Shown: positions 34,640 to 44,989, numbered from the stretch's first letter. The stretch is 64,000 nt of DNA from Streptomyces sp. NBC_00237 (GCF_026342435.1 NZ_JAPEMT010000001.1:1482501-1546500); one strand, 5' to 3'. Numbers and translations are program-made. Notes: generated by a model from the letters alone, not told the origin.

Positions 34640-35566
34640 TCAGGAAGCCCCGCACCCCCGCAGGAACTCCCGCGTCCGCCGTGCGATCGGCAACGGCACG
34701 TCCGCCGCGCACGGATACATGTCCTGCTCGACGATCGCGAACAGCTCACTGTCGCGCGCCTGGGCGAGCCGCTGCGCTGCCACCAGCACTGGTGCCAGTT
34801 CGGGCACCCCTCGTGGTGGCTCGCACATCACCCCCAGCCCCACCGCGGGCCCGAACGGCAGCTCCTCGTCCCGGACCCGCGCCAGCACCACCGGATCGAC
34901 CTGCTTCAGGTGCAGATAGCCGATCCGCTCCCCGTACGTCTCGATCAGCTTGACGCTGTCGCCCCCGCAGTACGCGTAGTGCCCGGTGTCCAGACACAGC
35001 GACACCAGCCCCGCGTCCGTGCCGTCCAAGAGCCGTACGACGGCCTCCTCGCCGTCGACGTGGGTGTCCGCGTGCGGATGCACGACCACCTTCAGCCCGA
35101 ACTCCTCCCGCACCTGCCGCGAAAGACGCTCCGTCTGCGCGGCGAGCGTGCGCCACTGCGCGGGCGTCAGGACGGAGTCCTCCAGCACCTCGCCGGTCCT
35201 GTCGTCCCGCCAGAACGCCGGGATCATCACCAGGTGGTCCGCGCCGACGCCCCGCGCCTGCCTGGCCACCGCCGAGACGTGTGCCCAGGTCGACTCCCAG
35301 TGCCGCACGCCCTCGCGGTGCAGCGCGGTGAAGACCGTACCGGCGGAGGTCCGCAGGCCGCGTGCCTCCAACTCCGGCAGCAGCACGGACGGTTCCGTGG
35401 GCAGATAGCCGTACGGACCCAGCTCGATCCACTCGTAGCCCGCAGCCGCCACCTCGTCCAGGAAGCGCCGCCAGGGCACCTGCCGGTCGTCGGAGGGGAA
35501 CCAGACGCCCCAGGAGTCCGGGGCGGAACCGATCCTGATGCGCGTGTGACGTCCGTCGGCGGCCAT
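34640..35566 (-). CDS. IolE/IolH-like TIM-barrel isomerase of the inositol block
   Basis: A 308-residue xylose-isomerase-like barrel that begins RIRIGSAPDSWGVWF shortly after ATG 35566; the RBS is poor. Metal ligands are expected in the VVVHPHADTHVD, CLDTGHYAYCGGD and LHLKQVDP segments. Homologues with GSAPDSWGVWF openings sit in actinomycete inositol clusters as 2-keto-myo-inositol dehydratase (IolE) or IolH. It is divergent from iolC, with a shared promoter region. I cannot decide between the two assignments. Confidence 0.82.
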   Translation of the reverse strand: MAADGRHTRIRIGSAPDSWGVWFPSDDRQVPWRRFLDEVAAAGYEWIELGPYGYLPTEPSVLLPELEARGLRTSAGTVFTALHREGVRHWESTWAHVSAVARQARGVGADHLVMIPAFWRDDRTGEVLEDSVLTPAQWRTLAAQTERLSRQVREEFGLKVVVHPHADTHVDGEEAVVRLLDGTDAGLVSLCLDTGHYAYCGGDSVKLIETYGERIGYLHLKQVDPVVLARVRDEELPFGPAVGLGVMCEPPRGVPELAPVLVAAQRLAQARDSELFAIVEQDMYPCAADVPLPIARRTREFLRGCGAS

Positions 35567-35655
35567 GGGGGAAGGGTCCGGGCCGGTCGGGAGGGGTGTC
35601 AAGGGGACGTCCTGGCAGGGGCGTCGGGGTGAAGGGGAGCAAGCGGTCGTCCGTA

Positions 35656-35665
35656 TGTCCTGACA
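35656..35665. promoter_or_regulatory. Candidate operator TGTCCTGACA in the iol promoter region
   Basis: TGTC-CT-GACA is a short dyad six bases before the -35 hexamer of iolC, a position suited to repression or activation. Many sugar operons of Streptomyces have such TGTC/GACA sites. No regulator gene lies in the inositol block. Confidence 0.4.
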
Positions 35666-35670
35666 AACCA

Positions 35671-35700
35671 TTGACAGTGTTCCGAGCCCGCGGATAGACC
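35671..35700 (+). promoter_or_regulatory. iolC: Probable iolC promoter
   Basis: TTGACA at 35671 and TAGACC at 35695 are 18 bases apart, about 58 bases before the iolC start: a good HrdB-type promoter. Confidence 0.6.
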
Positions 35701-35757
35701 TGAAACCGCCGCCGTCCACCCGCCGCCACCACGCCGATCCGCACGGAGGAGGGGCTC

Positions 35758-36711
35758 GTGTACGACCTGATCGTGATGGGCCGCCTCGGCGTGGACCTCT
35801 ATCCGCTCCAGCCCGGCGTGCCGCTGGACCGGGTCGAGACCTTCGGCCGGTTCCTCGGCGGCTCGGCCGCGAACGTGGCGGTCGCCGCGGCCCGGCTGGG
35901 GTGCCGCGTCGCGCTGGTCTCCCGTACCGGAGCCGATCCCTTCGGGGCTTACCTGCGAAGGGAGTTGGCGGCCTTCGGGGTCGACGCGCGGTGGGTCACG
36001 GAGGTCGCCGACCACCCCACCCCCATCACCTTCTGCGAGGTCTTCCCGCCGGACGACTTCCCGCTGTACTTCTACCGGCGGCCCCGCGCACCCGACCTGG
36101 AGATCCACCCCGGCGAGAGCGACCTCGACGCCGTGCGCGCCGCCCGCGCCTTCTGGGCCACCGGTACGGGGCTGTGCGCGCAGCCCAGCAGGGACGCCAC
36201 CCTGGAGGCCCTCGCGGCCCGTTCGCGCGCCCCGCACACCGTGCTCGACCTCGACTGGCGGCCCGTGTTCTGGACCGGGCAGGACCCGCGCCCGTACTAC
36301 GAGCAGGCGCTGCGGCACGCGACGGTCGCCGTCGGCAACGTGGACGAGTGCGAGATCGCCACGGGCGCGCGCGCACCACGGGAGGCGGCCCGCGCGCTGC
36401 TGGACGCGGGGGTGACGCTCGCCGTCGTCAAGCAGGGGCCCGAGGGGGTGCTCGCCGTGCACCGGGACGGCACGGAGGTACGGGTGCCACCTCTTGAGGT
36501 GAAGGTGCTCAACGGGCTCGGCGCGGGGGACGCGTTCGGCGGGGCGCTGTGCGAGGGGCTCCTCGCGGGGCGCCCCCTGGAGGACACCGTACGGAGGGCG
36601 AACGCGGCGGGGGCGCTGGTGGCCACCCGCCTGGAGTGTTCGTCCGCGATGCCGTACGGGCACGAGATCGACGCACTGCTGACGACGACGGGCGGTACGG
36701 AAGTTGAGTGA
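35758..36711 (+). CDS. iolC: 5-dehydro-2-deoxygluconokinase
   Basis: PfkB-family kinase of 317 residues that phosphorylates 5-dehydro-2-deoxygluconate in myo-inositol breakdown. The N-terminal GGSAANVAVAAARLG and the C-terminal ATP-site motif NGLGAGDAFGGAL with catalytic Asp are present. The GTG start follows GGAGGAGGGG. It lacks the C-terminal aldolase-like domain that some IolC proteins carry. iolB starts inside its last codons. First gene of iolC-iolB-iolD-mmsA. Confidence 0.9.
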   Translation: MYDLIVMGRLGVDLYPLQPGVPLDRVETFGRFLGGSAANVAVAAARLGCRVALVSRTGADPFGAYLRRELAAFGVDARWVTEVADHPTPITFCEVFPPDDFPLYFYRRPRAPDLEIHPGESDLDAVRAARAFWATGTGLCAQPSRDATLEALAARSRAPHTVLDLDWRPVFWTGQDPRPYYEQALRHATVAVGNVDECEIATGARAPREAARALLDAGVTLAVVKQGPEGVLAVHRDGTEVRVPPLEVKVLNGLGAGDAFGGALCEGLLAGRPLEDTVRRANAAGALVATRLECSSAMPYGHEIDALLTTTGGTEVE

Positions 36712-37519
36712 ACATCCCCAGCATCTCCATGTGGCGGCCGGGGCCGAGGCGCACGGGCCGTACGTCCTCGACATCGGACCGAAACGGGCGGGCTGGGAGT
36801 ACGCGTCGCTGCGCGTGCTCGAACTGCGGCCCGGCGGCTCCCACCACCTCCCCACCGGGGACTGCGAATGGATCGTGCTGCCGCTGGCCGGGGCCTGTAG
36901 CGTCCTGGTCGACGGAGTGATCATCGAACTCCGGGGCAGAGCAGGGGTGTTCGACGGGGTCACCGACTTCGCGTACCTCCCGCGCGACGCCCACGCCCAG
37001 ATCGCCTCCGGTGCGGGAGGCCGCTTCGCCCTGGCAGGAGCGAAGTGCGAGCGACGACTCCCCGCCCGTCACGGCCCCGCGCCGGAGGTCCCCGTGGAGT
37101 CCCGGGGCGGCGGCCGCACCGCGCGCACGGTACGGAACTTCGCGGCGGCGGACGCCTTCGCCTGCGACCGGCTGATCGCCGTGGAGGTCGTCACCCCGCC
37201 GGGGAACTGGTCCTCGTACCCGCCGCACAAGCACGACGAGGCGGTCCAGGGGCGGGAGTCGGTGCTGGAGGAGGTCTACCACTACGAGATCGAGGGCGGC
37301 TGCGGCATCGGCTATCAGCGGGTGTCGCCCTCCCGCCCCGGCGGAGCGGACCTCCTCACCGAGGTCCGCTCCGGCGACACGGTCCTGGTCCCCAACGGCT
37401 GGCACGGGCCGTCCATCGCACCGCCCGACCGCGCCCTCTACTACCTGAACGTCATGGCGGGCCCCACCCGCACCTGGCACATCACCTTCCAGGACGACCA
37501 CGGAACCCCCTACCGCTAA
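36704..37519 (+). CDS. iolB: 5-deoxy-glucuronate isomerase
   Basis: Bicupin of 271 residues converting 5-deoxyglucuronate to 5-dehydro-2-deoxygluconate. KduI/IolB features: the metal-site SSYPPHKHDE (His and Glu ligands near residues 170-180), EEVYHYEIEGGCGIGYQRV, and the final NGWHGPSIAP. The TTG start at 36704 overlaps iolC by eight bases. GTG 36708 is out of this frame. All ligands appear intact. Confidence 0.9.
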   Translation: MSEHPQHLHVAAGAEAHGPYVLDIGPKRAGWEYASLRVLELRPGGSHHLPTGDCEWIVLPLAGACSVLVDGVIIELRGRAGVFDGVTDFAYLPRDAHAQIASGAGGRFALAGAKCERRLPARHGPAPEVPVESRGGGRTARTVRNFAAADAFACDRLIAVEVVTPPGNWSSYPPHKHDEAVQGRESVLEEVYHYEIEGGCGIGYQRVSPSRPGGADLLTEVRSGDTVLVPNGWHGPSIAPPDRALYYLNVMAGPTRTWHITFQDDHGTPYR

Positions 37520-37539
37520 CAGCGGAACGAGCCCAGCCC

Positions 37540-37650
37540 CCTTGTACTTCGCTTCCGCCTCGCCTCCTTGGGCGGCGGGGCCGCCCCCCGGGGGGCGGAA
37601 CGGGCGGGCAAGGGGGCGGCCCCCTCACCGCGGCCCCACCCCGGCTCCGC
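37540..37650 (+). repeat. GC-rich dispersed repeat, copy B
   Basis: Contains CTTGGGCGGCGGGGCCGCCCCCCGGGGGGCGG, an internal palindrome, then AACGGGCGGGCAAGGGGGCGGCCCC. It lies between iolB and iolD and interrupts an otherwise tight operon. The core is the same as in copies A and C. Confidence 0.88.
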
Positions 37651-37777
37651 CCCGCCCAGCCCCCTCGCTCCCGCCCCACCCGGATGCTGGCCCCGCCCGC
37701 CCCCACTCCCGCCGCACCCGGCCAGGAAGCCCGCCCCACCCCCGTAACGCCACCCCCTCCGGAGGAGGAAGCCCCTC

Positions 37778-39712
37778 ATGCCCCCGCCGAACACCCGCCG
37801 CCTCACCACCGCCCAAGCCCTCCTCACCTTCCTCACCCACCAGTTCACCGAACACCACGGCCCCCGCCGCCGCCTCCTCACCGCCACCTGGGGCATCTTC
37901 GGCCACGGCAACGTCGCGGGCCTCGGCCAGGCCCTCACCGAGCTCGGCCCCGACCGCATGCCCTTCCACCAGGGCCGCAACGAGCAGGCCATGGTCCACG
38001 CCGCCACCGCCTACGCCCGCCACAGCAACCGCCTCTCCGCCCACGCGGTCACCACCTCCATCGGCCCCGGCGCCACCAACCTCGTCACCGGCGCCGCCCT
38101 CGCCACCGTCAACCGCCTCCCGGTCCTCCTCCTCCCCGGCGACACCTTCGCCACCCGCCCCGCCGACCCCGTCCTCCAGCAGCTCGAAGTCCCGCACTCC
38201 GGGGACGTCACGGTCAACGACTGCCTCCGCCCCGTCTCCGCGTACTTCGACCGCGTCACCCGCCCCGAAGCCCTGATCCCCGCCGCCCTCGCCGCGATGC
38301 GCGTCCTCGCCGACCCCGCCGCGACCGGGTCCGTCACCCTCTGCCTGCCGCAGGACGTCCAGACCGAGGCGTACGACTGGCCCCAGGAGTTCTTCCGGGA
38401 CCGCGTCTGGCGGGTCCGGGCCCAGGCACCGGACCCGCACGACACCTTCCACGCCGCGAAGGCGGTACGGGCCGCCCGCCGCCCCCTCCTCGTCGCGGGC
38501 GGCGGCGTCCGCCACAGCCGCGCCCAGCACGACCTCGCCCGCTTCGCCACGCGGACCGGCATCCCCGTAGCCTCCACCCAGGCGGGCAAGGGCTCCCTCC
38601 CGTACGACCACCCCGCCGACGTCGGCGGCATCGGCCACACCGGCACCGCCGCCGCCAACCACCTCGCCCGCACCGCCGACCTGGTGATCGGCGTCGGCAC
38701 CCGCTGGACGGACTTCACCACCGCCTCCCGCACCCTCTTCCAGAACCCCGAAGTCCGCTTCGTCAACCTCAACATCACCGACTTCGACGCCCACAAGCTG
38801 AGCGGCCTCGCCCTGGTCGGCGACGCGGGCGCGGGCCTGCGCAGGCTGGGCGAAGAACTGCGTGGCAAGACGCGCGTCGAACCCGTCGACGGCGGCACCG
38901 AGTACGTCCCGCACTACCGCACCGACGAGGCGTACCGGACGGAATGCCGTACGGCGAAGGGGGGCTGGGAGAGGCACGTCGACGCCGCGTACGCCGTCCA
39001 CGACGACAAGGCCGCCCCCACCCAGGCCCAAGTCCTCGGCGTACTCGACACGTTGGTCACCCCCGATGACATCCTGATCAACGCGGCCGGCTCGCTCCCG
39101 GGCGACCTCCACAAGCTGTGGCGCACCCGTTCGCACGACCAGTACCACGTCGAATACGGGTACTCCTGCATGGGTTACGAGATCCCCGCCGCCATCGGCG
39201 TCCAGCTCGCCGCACCCGACCGCCCCGTCTGGGCGCTGGTCGGCGACGGCACGTACCTGATGAATCCGACGGAAATCGTCACCGCCGTACAGGAGCGTCT
39301 GCCCATCAAGGTGGTGATCCTCGACAACCGTGGGTACGCCTCCATCGGTGGCCTCTCCGAGACCGTCGGCGCGGAGCGCTTCGGCACCGACTTCCGCTTC
39401 CGCGCCCCCGACGGCACGTACACGGGAGACCCCCTGCCCCTCGACCTCGCCGCCAACGCCGCATCACTGGGCATGCGTACCCTGCGCGCCGAAACCATCG
39501 CTGACCTGCGGGAAGCCCTCCAAGAGGCGCGTGCGAGCACGGTTCCCACATGTGTCTACGTCCGGACCGAAACGGGCGACACAGTGTCGGGCCCCGCGAC
39601 GGGCGCCGCATGGTGGGATGTTCCCGTGGCCGAGACCGCGACCCGCCCGTCGGCGGTCCTGGCCCGCGAACAGTACGACCGGCACGTCGCAGCCCGACGC
39701 CACCACCTCTGA
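37778..39712 (+). CDS. iolD: 3D-(3,5/4)-trihydroxycyclohexane-1,2-dione acylhydrolase
   Basis: ThDP-dependent ring-opening enzyme of inositol catabolism, 644 residues. The N-terminal Pyr domain has the glutamate in GRNEQAMVHAATAYAR, a central domain follows, and the C-terminal PP domain has GDGTYLMNPTEIVTA with Mg2+-binding Asp and Asn. ATG 37778 follows GGAGGAGGAAG, so it has its own strong RBS despite the 258-base gap with the repeat. mmsA follows after 13 bases. Confidence 0.93.
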   Translation: MPPPNTRRLTTAQALLTFLTHQFTEHHGPRRRLLTATWGIFGHGNVAGLGQALTELGPDRMPFHQGRNEQAMVHAATAYARHSNRLSAHAVTTSIGPGATNLVTGAALATVNRLPVLLLPGDTFATRPADPVLQQLEVPHSGDVTVNDCLRPVSAYFDRVTRPEALIPAALAAMRVLADPAATGSVTLCLPQDVQTEAYDWPQEFFRDRVWRVRAQAPDPHDTFHAAKAVRAARRPLLVAGGGVRHSRAQHDLARFATRTGIPVASTQAGKGSLPYDHPADVGGIGHTGTAAANHLARTADLVIGVGTRWTDFTTASRTLFQNPEVRFVNLNITDFDAHKLSGLALVGDAGAGLRRLGEELRGKTRVEPVDGGTEYVPHYRTDEAYRTECRTAKGGWERHVDAAYAVHDDKAAPTQAQVLGVLDTLVTPDDILINAAGSLPGDLHKLWRTRSHDQYHVEYGYSCMGYEIPAAIGVQLAAPDRPVWALVGDGTYLMNPTEIVTAVQERLPIKVVILDNRGYASIGGLSETVGAERFGTDFRFRAPDGTYTGDPLPLDLAANAASLGMRTLRAETIADLREALQEARASTVPTCVYVRTETGDTVSGPATGAAWWDVPVAETATRPSAVLAREQYDRHVAARRHHL

Positions 39713-39725
39713 AGGAGTGCAGTTC

Positions 39726-41225
<1,500 letters not shown>

Positions 41226-41277
41226 CCCACCCTCACCTGCGGGTGTCGGCCTTCCCCCGGGCCGACCCCGCTCCCTG

Positions 41278-41315
41278 GCGGCCCCCACCGGAACCTCACC
41301 TCCGGCGGGGGCCGC
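41278..41315 (+). terminator. mmsA: mmsA terminator
   Basis: GCGGCCCCCACCGGA pairs with TCCGGCGGGGGCCGC (one mismatch) around an 8-base loop, followed by TCCCTCTTCTC. Confidence 0.8.
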
Positions 41316-41359
41316 TCCCTCTTCTCGACCGAGCAACAGTCGGGGCACACCCGCTGCGA

Positions 41360-41530
41360 CCCACCCCTTGGGCTCCGCCTCCGCCTCGCCCCCTTGGGCT
41401 CCGCCTTGCCTAGCCCCCTTGGGCGGCGGGGCCGCCCCCCGGGGGGCGGAACGGGCGGGCAAGGGGGCGGCCCCCCTCGCTCCGGGCCCACCCCGGTGCT
41501 GGCCCCGCCCCACCCCACCGCCGCCCGCCC
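41360..41530 (+). repeat. GC-rich dispersed repeat, copy C
   Basis: Several CCCCTTGGGCTCCGCC units run into the same core as copy B and then CCCTCGCTCCGGGCCCACCCCGG, which matches copy A inverted. It marks the right edge of the inositol block. Confidence 0.9.
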
Positions 41531-41588
41531 TCTCCGAGGGAGCCCCGCCCTACCGCTCGCCTCGCCCCACCCCGCCAAGCGCCAAGCG

Positions 41589-42296
41589 TTACGCGTGGCG
41601 ATACACCTCCCCCGCCTCCACCACCCCCGGCGCGAAGAGCCGCTCCACCGACACCAGGGTGAAGCCCCGCTCCCGCAATCCCTTCACGATCCCCGGCACC
41701 GCAGGCACCGTCCCCTCGTAGATGTCGTGCAGCAGCACAACCCCACCCCTCTTCGCCGACTTCAGAATCCGCTCCTCGATCACCTTCGGATCGTGCTCCC
41801 GCCAGTCCAGCGCCCGCGAGTTCCACAGGATCTGCGCCAACCCCAACTCCTTGCACAGGGCCGCCACCTCCGCGTTCGTCCGCCCCTGCGGCGGCCGCAT
41901 CAGCGTCGGCCGCCGCCCCGTCACCTGCTCGATGGCGTCCTGCGTGAGCACCAGCTGCCGCCGCGCCTCCGCCACCGGCACCTCGGTGAGCCGAGGGTGC
42001 GTCCACGAGTGGTTGCCCACTTCGTGCCCCTCGTCGGCCATCCGCCGCACCAGCTCCGGGTACGTGAAGACCGGCCCCTTCCCGATCAGGAAGAACGTCG
42101 CCGGAACACGCTCTTCCGCCAGCAGGTCGAGCAATTCGGCCGTGTACCGGCCCGGCCCGCCGTCGAAGGTCAGCGCCACGCACTTGGCCACCCGGCAGTC
42201 CACGGGCTCCGCGGTCGGACCGTCCGCGAATCCGGTCAGCAGGGCGGCGACCACCAGCGCGGCGGCGGAGATCAGGGAGCGGCGTAGTTTCGTCAC
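41589..42296 (-). CDS. NodB-like polysaccharide deacetylase with altered metal site
   Basis: Exported carbohydrate-esterase-4 protein of 235 residues. The GTG at 42296 opens a signal peptide (MTKLRRSLISAAALVVAALLT). Motif 1 reads TFDGGP (residues 43-48), where the second Asp of TFDDGP, a metal ligand, is Gly46. Motif 2 NHSWTHP keeps both His ligands (96 and 100), motif 3 is RPPQG, and the late LLHD is intact. The family removes acetyl groups from chitin or peptidoglycan. Here metal binding may be weakened or use another residue. Confidence 0.88.
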   Translation of the reverse strand: MTKLRRSLISAAALVVAALLTGFADGPTAEPVDCRVAKCVALTFDGGPGRYTAELLDLLAEERVPATFFLIGKGPVFTYPELVRRMADEGHEVGNHSWTHPRLTEVPVAEARRQLVLTQDAIEQVTGRRPTLMRPPQGRTNAEVAALCKELGLAQILWNSRALDWREHDPKVIEERILKSAKRGGVVLLHDIYEGTVPAVPGIVKGLRERGFTLVSVERLFAPGVVEAGEVYRHA

Positions 42297-42375
42297 CGCA
42301 CACCGGTACCAGCGGCGGCCCCCCGCACAAACGCCCCGCCCACCCCAGGTCACCCGGTCAGCGCGTCACCGGCTC

Positions 42376-43299
42376 TCAACGGGCCGTACCGAGGGAAGCG
42401 CGCGGGGGACCGCCCGGAGGGCACAGGGAGGACACGGAGGACACGGAGGACACGAGAGACAGGGGAGACAGGGAGGACAGAAGAGTCCCGATGGCGACCG
42501 TCGCCCCCGTCTCCTCGTCCTCCTCGACACGGGCCACCAGCCCGCCCCGCACCATCGCCGCCACCGTCCGCTCCGCCTGCCGCTCGCTCGTCTCGATCAG
42601 CAGGCTGCCGCCCGGTGCCAGCCACCGTGCCGCTTCCGCCGTCACCCGGCGCTGCACGTCCAGGCCGTCCACGCCGCCGTCCAGCGCCACGAGGGGTTCG
42701 TGGTCGCGCGCCTCGGAGGGGAGGAGGGGGATGTCCTGGGTCGGGACGTACGGGGCGTTGGCGACCAGGACGTCCACCCGGCCCCGTATCCCGGCGGGCA
42801 GCGGCGCGTACAGGTCCCCCTCGTACACCCGCCCGCCCACCGGCTCCACGTTCCGCCGCGCGCACCGCACCGCCGCACCCTCCACGTCGGCGGCGTACAG
42901 CTCGATGCCCGGCAGCCGGGCCCCGAGCACCGCCGCGGCAGCGCCCGACCCGCAGCACAGGTCCAGCACGACGGCCCCCGGCTGCCGTGCGGCGGCCAGC
43001 GCGACGGCGTGCCCGACGAGGAATTCCGTACGGGGGCGGGGGACGAAGACACCCGGGTCGACGGCGATACGCAGCCCGCAGAACTCCGCCCAGCCGAGGA
43101 CGTGTTCCAACGGCAGCCCGTCCACCCGCAGTTCGACCAGTTCGGCGAGCGCCTCGCCCCTGCGGCCGGTGGACAGCAACAGTGCCGCCTCGTCCTCGGC
43201 GAACACGCAGCCGGCCGCACGCAGTTGTGCGACGACAGCGGAGACCAGAGCGGTGGAGGGAGCGGCAGAGCGCGCGGGGGAGAGCGTGGTGAGCGACAT
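42376..43299 (-). CDS. PrmC/HemK-like glutamine N5-methyltransferase paralogue
   Basis: SAM-dependent methyltransferase of 307 residues. SAM motif I is DLCCGSGA at 113-120, and the substrate motif, NPPY in PrmC, is NAPY at 181-184. An N-terminal helical domain (about 15-75) is present as in PrmC. The C-terminus ends in a Ser/Val-rich tail (LVSSVSSVSSL) coded by short tandem repeats. It may methylate a protein other than release factors, since a canonical prmC is expected elsewhere. Start MSLTTLSPARSA at 43299 with AAGG upstream. Confidence 0.82.
   Translation of the reverse strand: MSLTTLSPARSAAPSTALVSAVVAQLRAAGCVFAEDEAALLLSTGRRGEALAELVELRVDGLPLEHVLGWAEFCGLRIAVDPGVFVPRPRTEFLVGHAVALAAARQPGAVVLDLCCGSGAAAAVLGARLPGIELYAADVEGAAVRCARRNVEPVGGRVYEGDLYAPLPAGIRGRVDVLVANAPYVPTQDIPLLPSEARDHEPLVALDGGVDGLDVQRRVTAEAARWLAPGGSLLIETSERQAERTVAAMVRGGLVARVEEDEETGATVAIGTLLSSLSPLSLVSSVSSVSSLCPPGGPPRASLGTAR
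42427..42482 (-). repeat. Short tandem repeat in the methyltransferase C-terminus
   Basis: GGAGGACAC is repeated three times in 9-bp steps and decays into GAGAGACAGGGGAGACAGGGAGGACAG. It codes for the Ser/Val-rich tail; step length keeps the frame. Confidence 0.85.
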
Positions 43300-43660
43300 G
43301 GGAGAGCCTTTCGGAATGATTACCGAGGGCGCTCTTTGGCCACGTCCGTTACGACAGTGACGATGACGGAGTCGTACGGCGACCGAGAGGCGAGAGCACC
43401 CAACCTGCGACAGCGGTAATGGGTCCCACCTCCTTCGGCCTGGGCCCGCTCGTACGGCGGGCAACGCGGTCTGAACCGTACCCGAGCAGGTCAGCCCCTG
43501 TACAGACCTGTGGAAAACGCGGGGGCGGGCACCTCCGCGAAGGTGCCCGCCCCTCTGCTCACGTGCCCGCGTCAGCCACGCGCGGCGGCCGGACCTCGGG
43601 AGCTGCGGCGGTGCTGGGGTGCGGCCTGCCCTGCGACGATCACGGCTTCGCCCGGCACGC
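43300..43660. other. Intergenic region between TerD and methyltransferase genes
   Basis: Holds the terminator of the TerD gene and the presumed methyltransferase promoter. No additional gene. Confidence 0.6.
43522..43553 (-). terminator. Terminator of the TerD gene
   Basis: GGGGCGGGCACCT and its complement form a perfect 13-bp stem with loop CCGCGA. On the minus strand it is followed by CGCGTTTTCC, a U-rich tail. Confidence 0.88.
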
Positions 43661-44245
43661 CTACTTGTTGACGGCGAAACGCATCAGGGCCTGCTCGTCG
43701 CCCTGCTTGATCTTGCCGGTCGTGTTGATGACCTCCAGCTGCCAGCTCTGGCCGTTGCGCACCGCCTTGGCGACCGCGCAGCCGTTGTCGCTGGTGAGCA
43801 GCGACGGCCAGATGTCCGCGACCTGCTGGACGCTGCCGCCCGTGGCGTCGTACACCTTGAAGCTGATGTTGCGAGCCTTGGAGAAGGCCGCGCCCTTCTT
43901 GTAGGCGGCGGCGACGAACACGATCGACGTGACGTTCGGCGGCACCTTGCTGAACTCGACGGTCACCGTCTCGTCGTCACCGGCGCCCTTGCCGGTCTGG
44001 TTGTCGCCGCTGTGCACCAGGCCGCCGTTGCCCAGCGGGTCCAGGGAGTCCAGACCGGCCAGCCGCACCGGGTCACCGCCCGCCATGGCGATGGCGATCA
44101 GGTCGAGGTCCGTGCCGACCGTGCGCATGAGCTTGCCCAGGACGCCGCCGCTGCTGCCGGAGGTGGGGTCCCAGGACACCCCGATGGACATGTGGGTCAC
44201 ACCGGCCAGGTCCGCCGGTCCGTCTTCCTTGCTGAGCGTGATCAT
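43661..44245 (-). CDS. TerD-family calcium-binding stress protein
   Basis: Full-length TerD protein of 194 residues, second of the window and not close to the first. Acidic metal sites are in GTDLDLIAIAMAGG and HSGDNQTGKGAGDDET, followed by VTVEFSKVPPNVTSIVFVAA; a final beta-rich part ends ALMRFAVNK. ATG 44245 follows AAGGGATCGCAC. Function in Streptomyces: tellurite/oxidative stress and development; exact role unclear. Confidence 0.92.
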   Translation of the reverse strand: MITLSKEDGPADLAGVTHMSIGVSWDPTSGSSGGVLGKLMRTVGTDLDLIAIAMAGGDPVRLAGLDSLDPLGNGGLVHSGDNQTGKGAGDDETVTVEFSKVPPNVTSIVFVAAAYKKGAAFSKARNISFKVYDATGGSVQQVADIWPSLLTSDNGCAVAKAVRNGQSWQLEVINTTGKIKQGDEQALMRFAVNK

Positions 44246-44353
44246 GTGCGATCCCTTTGCTGGTGGACAAGTGAGTACAAAGTCTGCATCGACCATTCGA
44301 ACGTACCTGGGGCGGGGTTGGTTCCAGCCACGTGAGGGCGTCCTGCTCGCGGC

Positions 44354-44767
44354 TCAGGCGTCGAAGTCCCAGGTCAGCATCGCGAACACGCCGTCGGACC
44401 GGGCGCCCGACGCCGTGTAGGTGGCCAGGGCCGCCGCGTTGTCCGTGTCCACGCCGACCCACATGCCGTAACAGCCGCGCTCCCGGGCCTGCGCCGCCAG
44501 CGCCTCGGTGAGTGCGCGCCCGATGCCGCGCCTGCGGTGGGCCTCGTCGACGGACAGCTCGTACAGGCACATCTCGGTGCCCTTGTCGGGGTGCGTCATC
44601 TCGATGCCCGAGACCATCCCGGCCGGGAAGCCGTCGACGTACGCGATCAGCATCAGATGGCCGGGGGCGGCGAGGAAGCGCGCCGCCCACTCCTTGAGCG
44701 CGGGCCCGTCGTACAGGTGCTGGGCGTCGATCAGTTCGCCTGTGCTGGTGGCGCGGCGGATCTCCAT
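44354..44767 (-). CDS. GNAT-family N-acetyltransferase
   Basis: A 137-residue acetyltransferase. Acetyl-CoA motif A is RRRGIGRAL, with the preceding LYELSVDEAHR strand, and the C-terminal part is NAAALATYTASGARSDG. It resembles aminoglycoside 3-N-acetyltransferase-I-like GNAT enzymes in length and order, but specificity cannot be assigned. The upstream region holds three 26-bp repeats. Confidence 0.85.
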   Translation of the reverse strand: MEIRRATSTGELIDAQHLYDGPALKEWAARFLAAPGHLMLIAYVDGFPAGMVSGIEMTHPDKGTEMCLYELSVDEAHRRRGIGRALTEALAAQARERGCYGMWVGVDTDNAAALATYTASGARSDGVFAMLTWDFDA

Positions 44768-44794
44768 GCGGGCGCTCCCTCGGGGGTCGGGTGT

Positions 44795-44872
44795 GCATCC
44801 AGCGCTGGTGTGCGCTGCGTGCATCCAGCGCTGGTGTGCGCTTCCGGCATCCTGCGCTGGTGTGTGCGTGCC
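44795..44872. repeat. Three 26-bp tandem repeats with CCAGCGCTGG palindromes
   Basis: Units start with GCATCCAGCGCTGGTGTGCG at 44795, 44821 and 44847; the third has CCTGCGCTGG. The 10-bp palindromes are thus 26 bases apart (about 2.5 helical turns), between the divergent GNAT and hydrolase-ABC genes. Confidence 0.88.
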
Positions 44873-44989
44873 GGTCTGGACGTACACCGGCTGCGGTAGT
44901 GCGGCCGGGCGGCCTACTCCCCTCGGAGTGGAGCGAGTTCCGCCTGGCGGCAGCCTAAAGGCCCGGGGTGCACCCGTAGGGTCGGAAGC

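Larger units (their letters stand above)
41226..41588. other. Intergenic region after mmsA
   Basis: Contains the mmsA terminator and repeat copy C. No gene. Confidence 0.75.

Noticed and set aside
44795-44872. CRISPR-like array
   Set aside because: Only three directly adjacent units without unique spacers, and no cas genes in the window.
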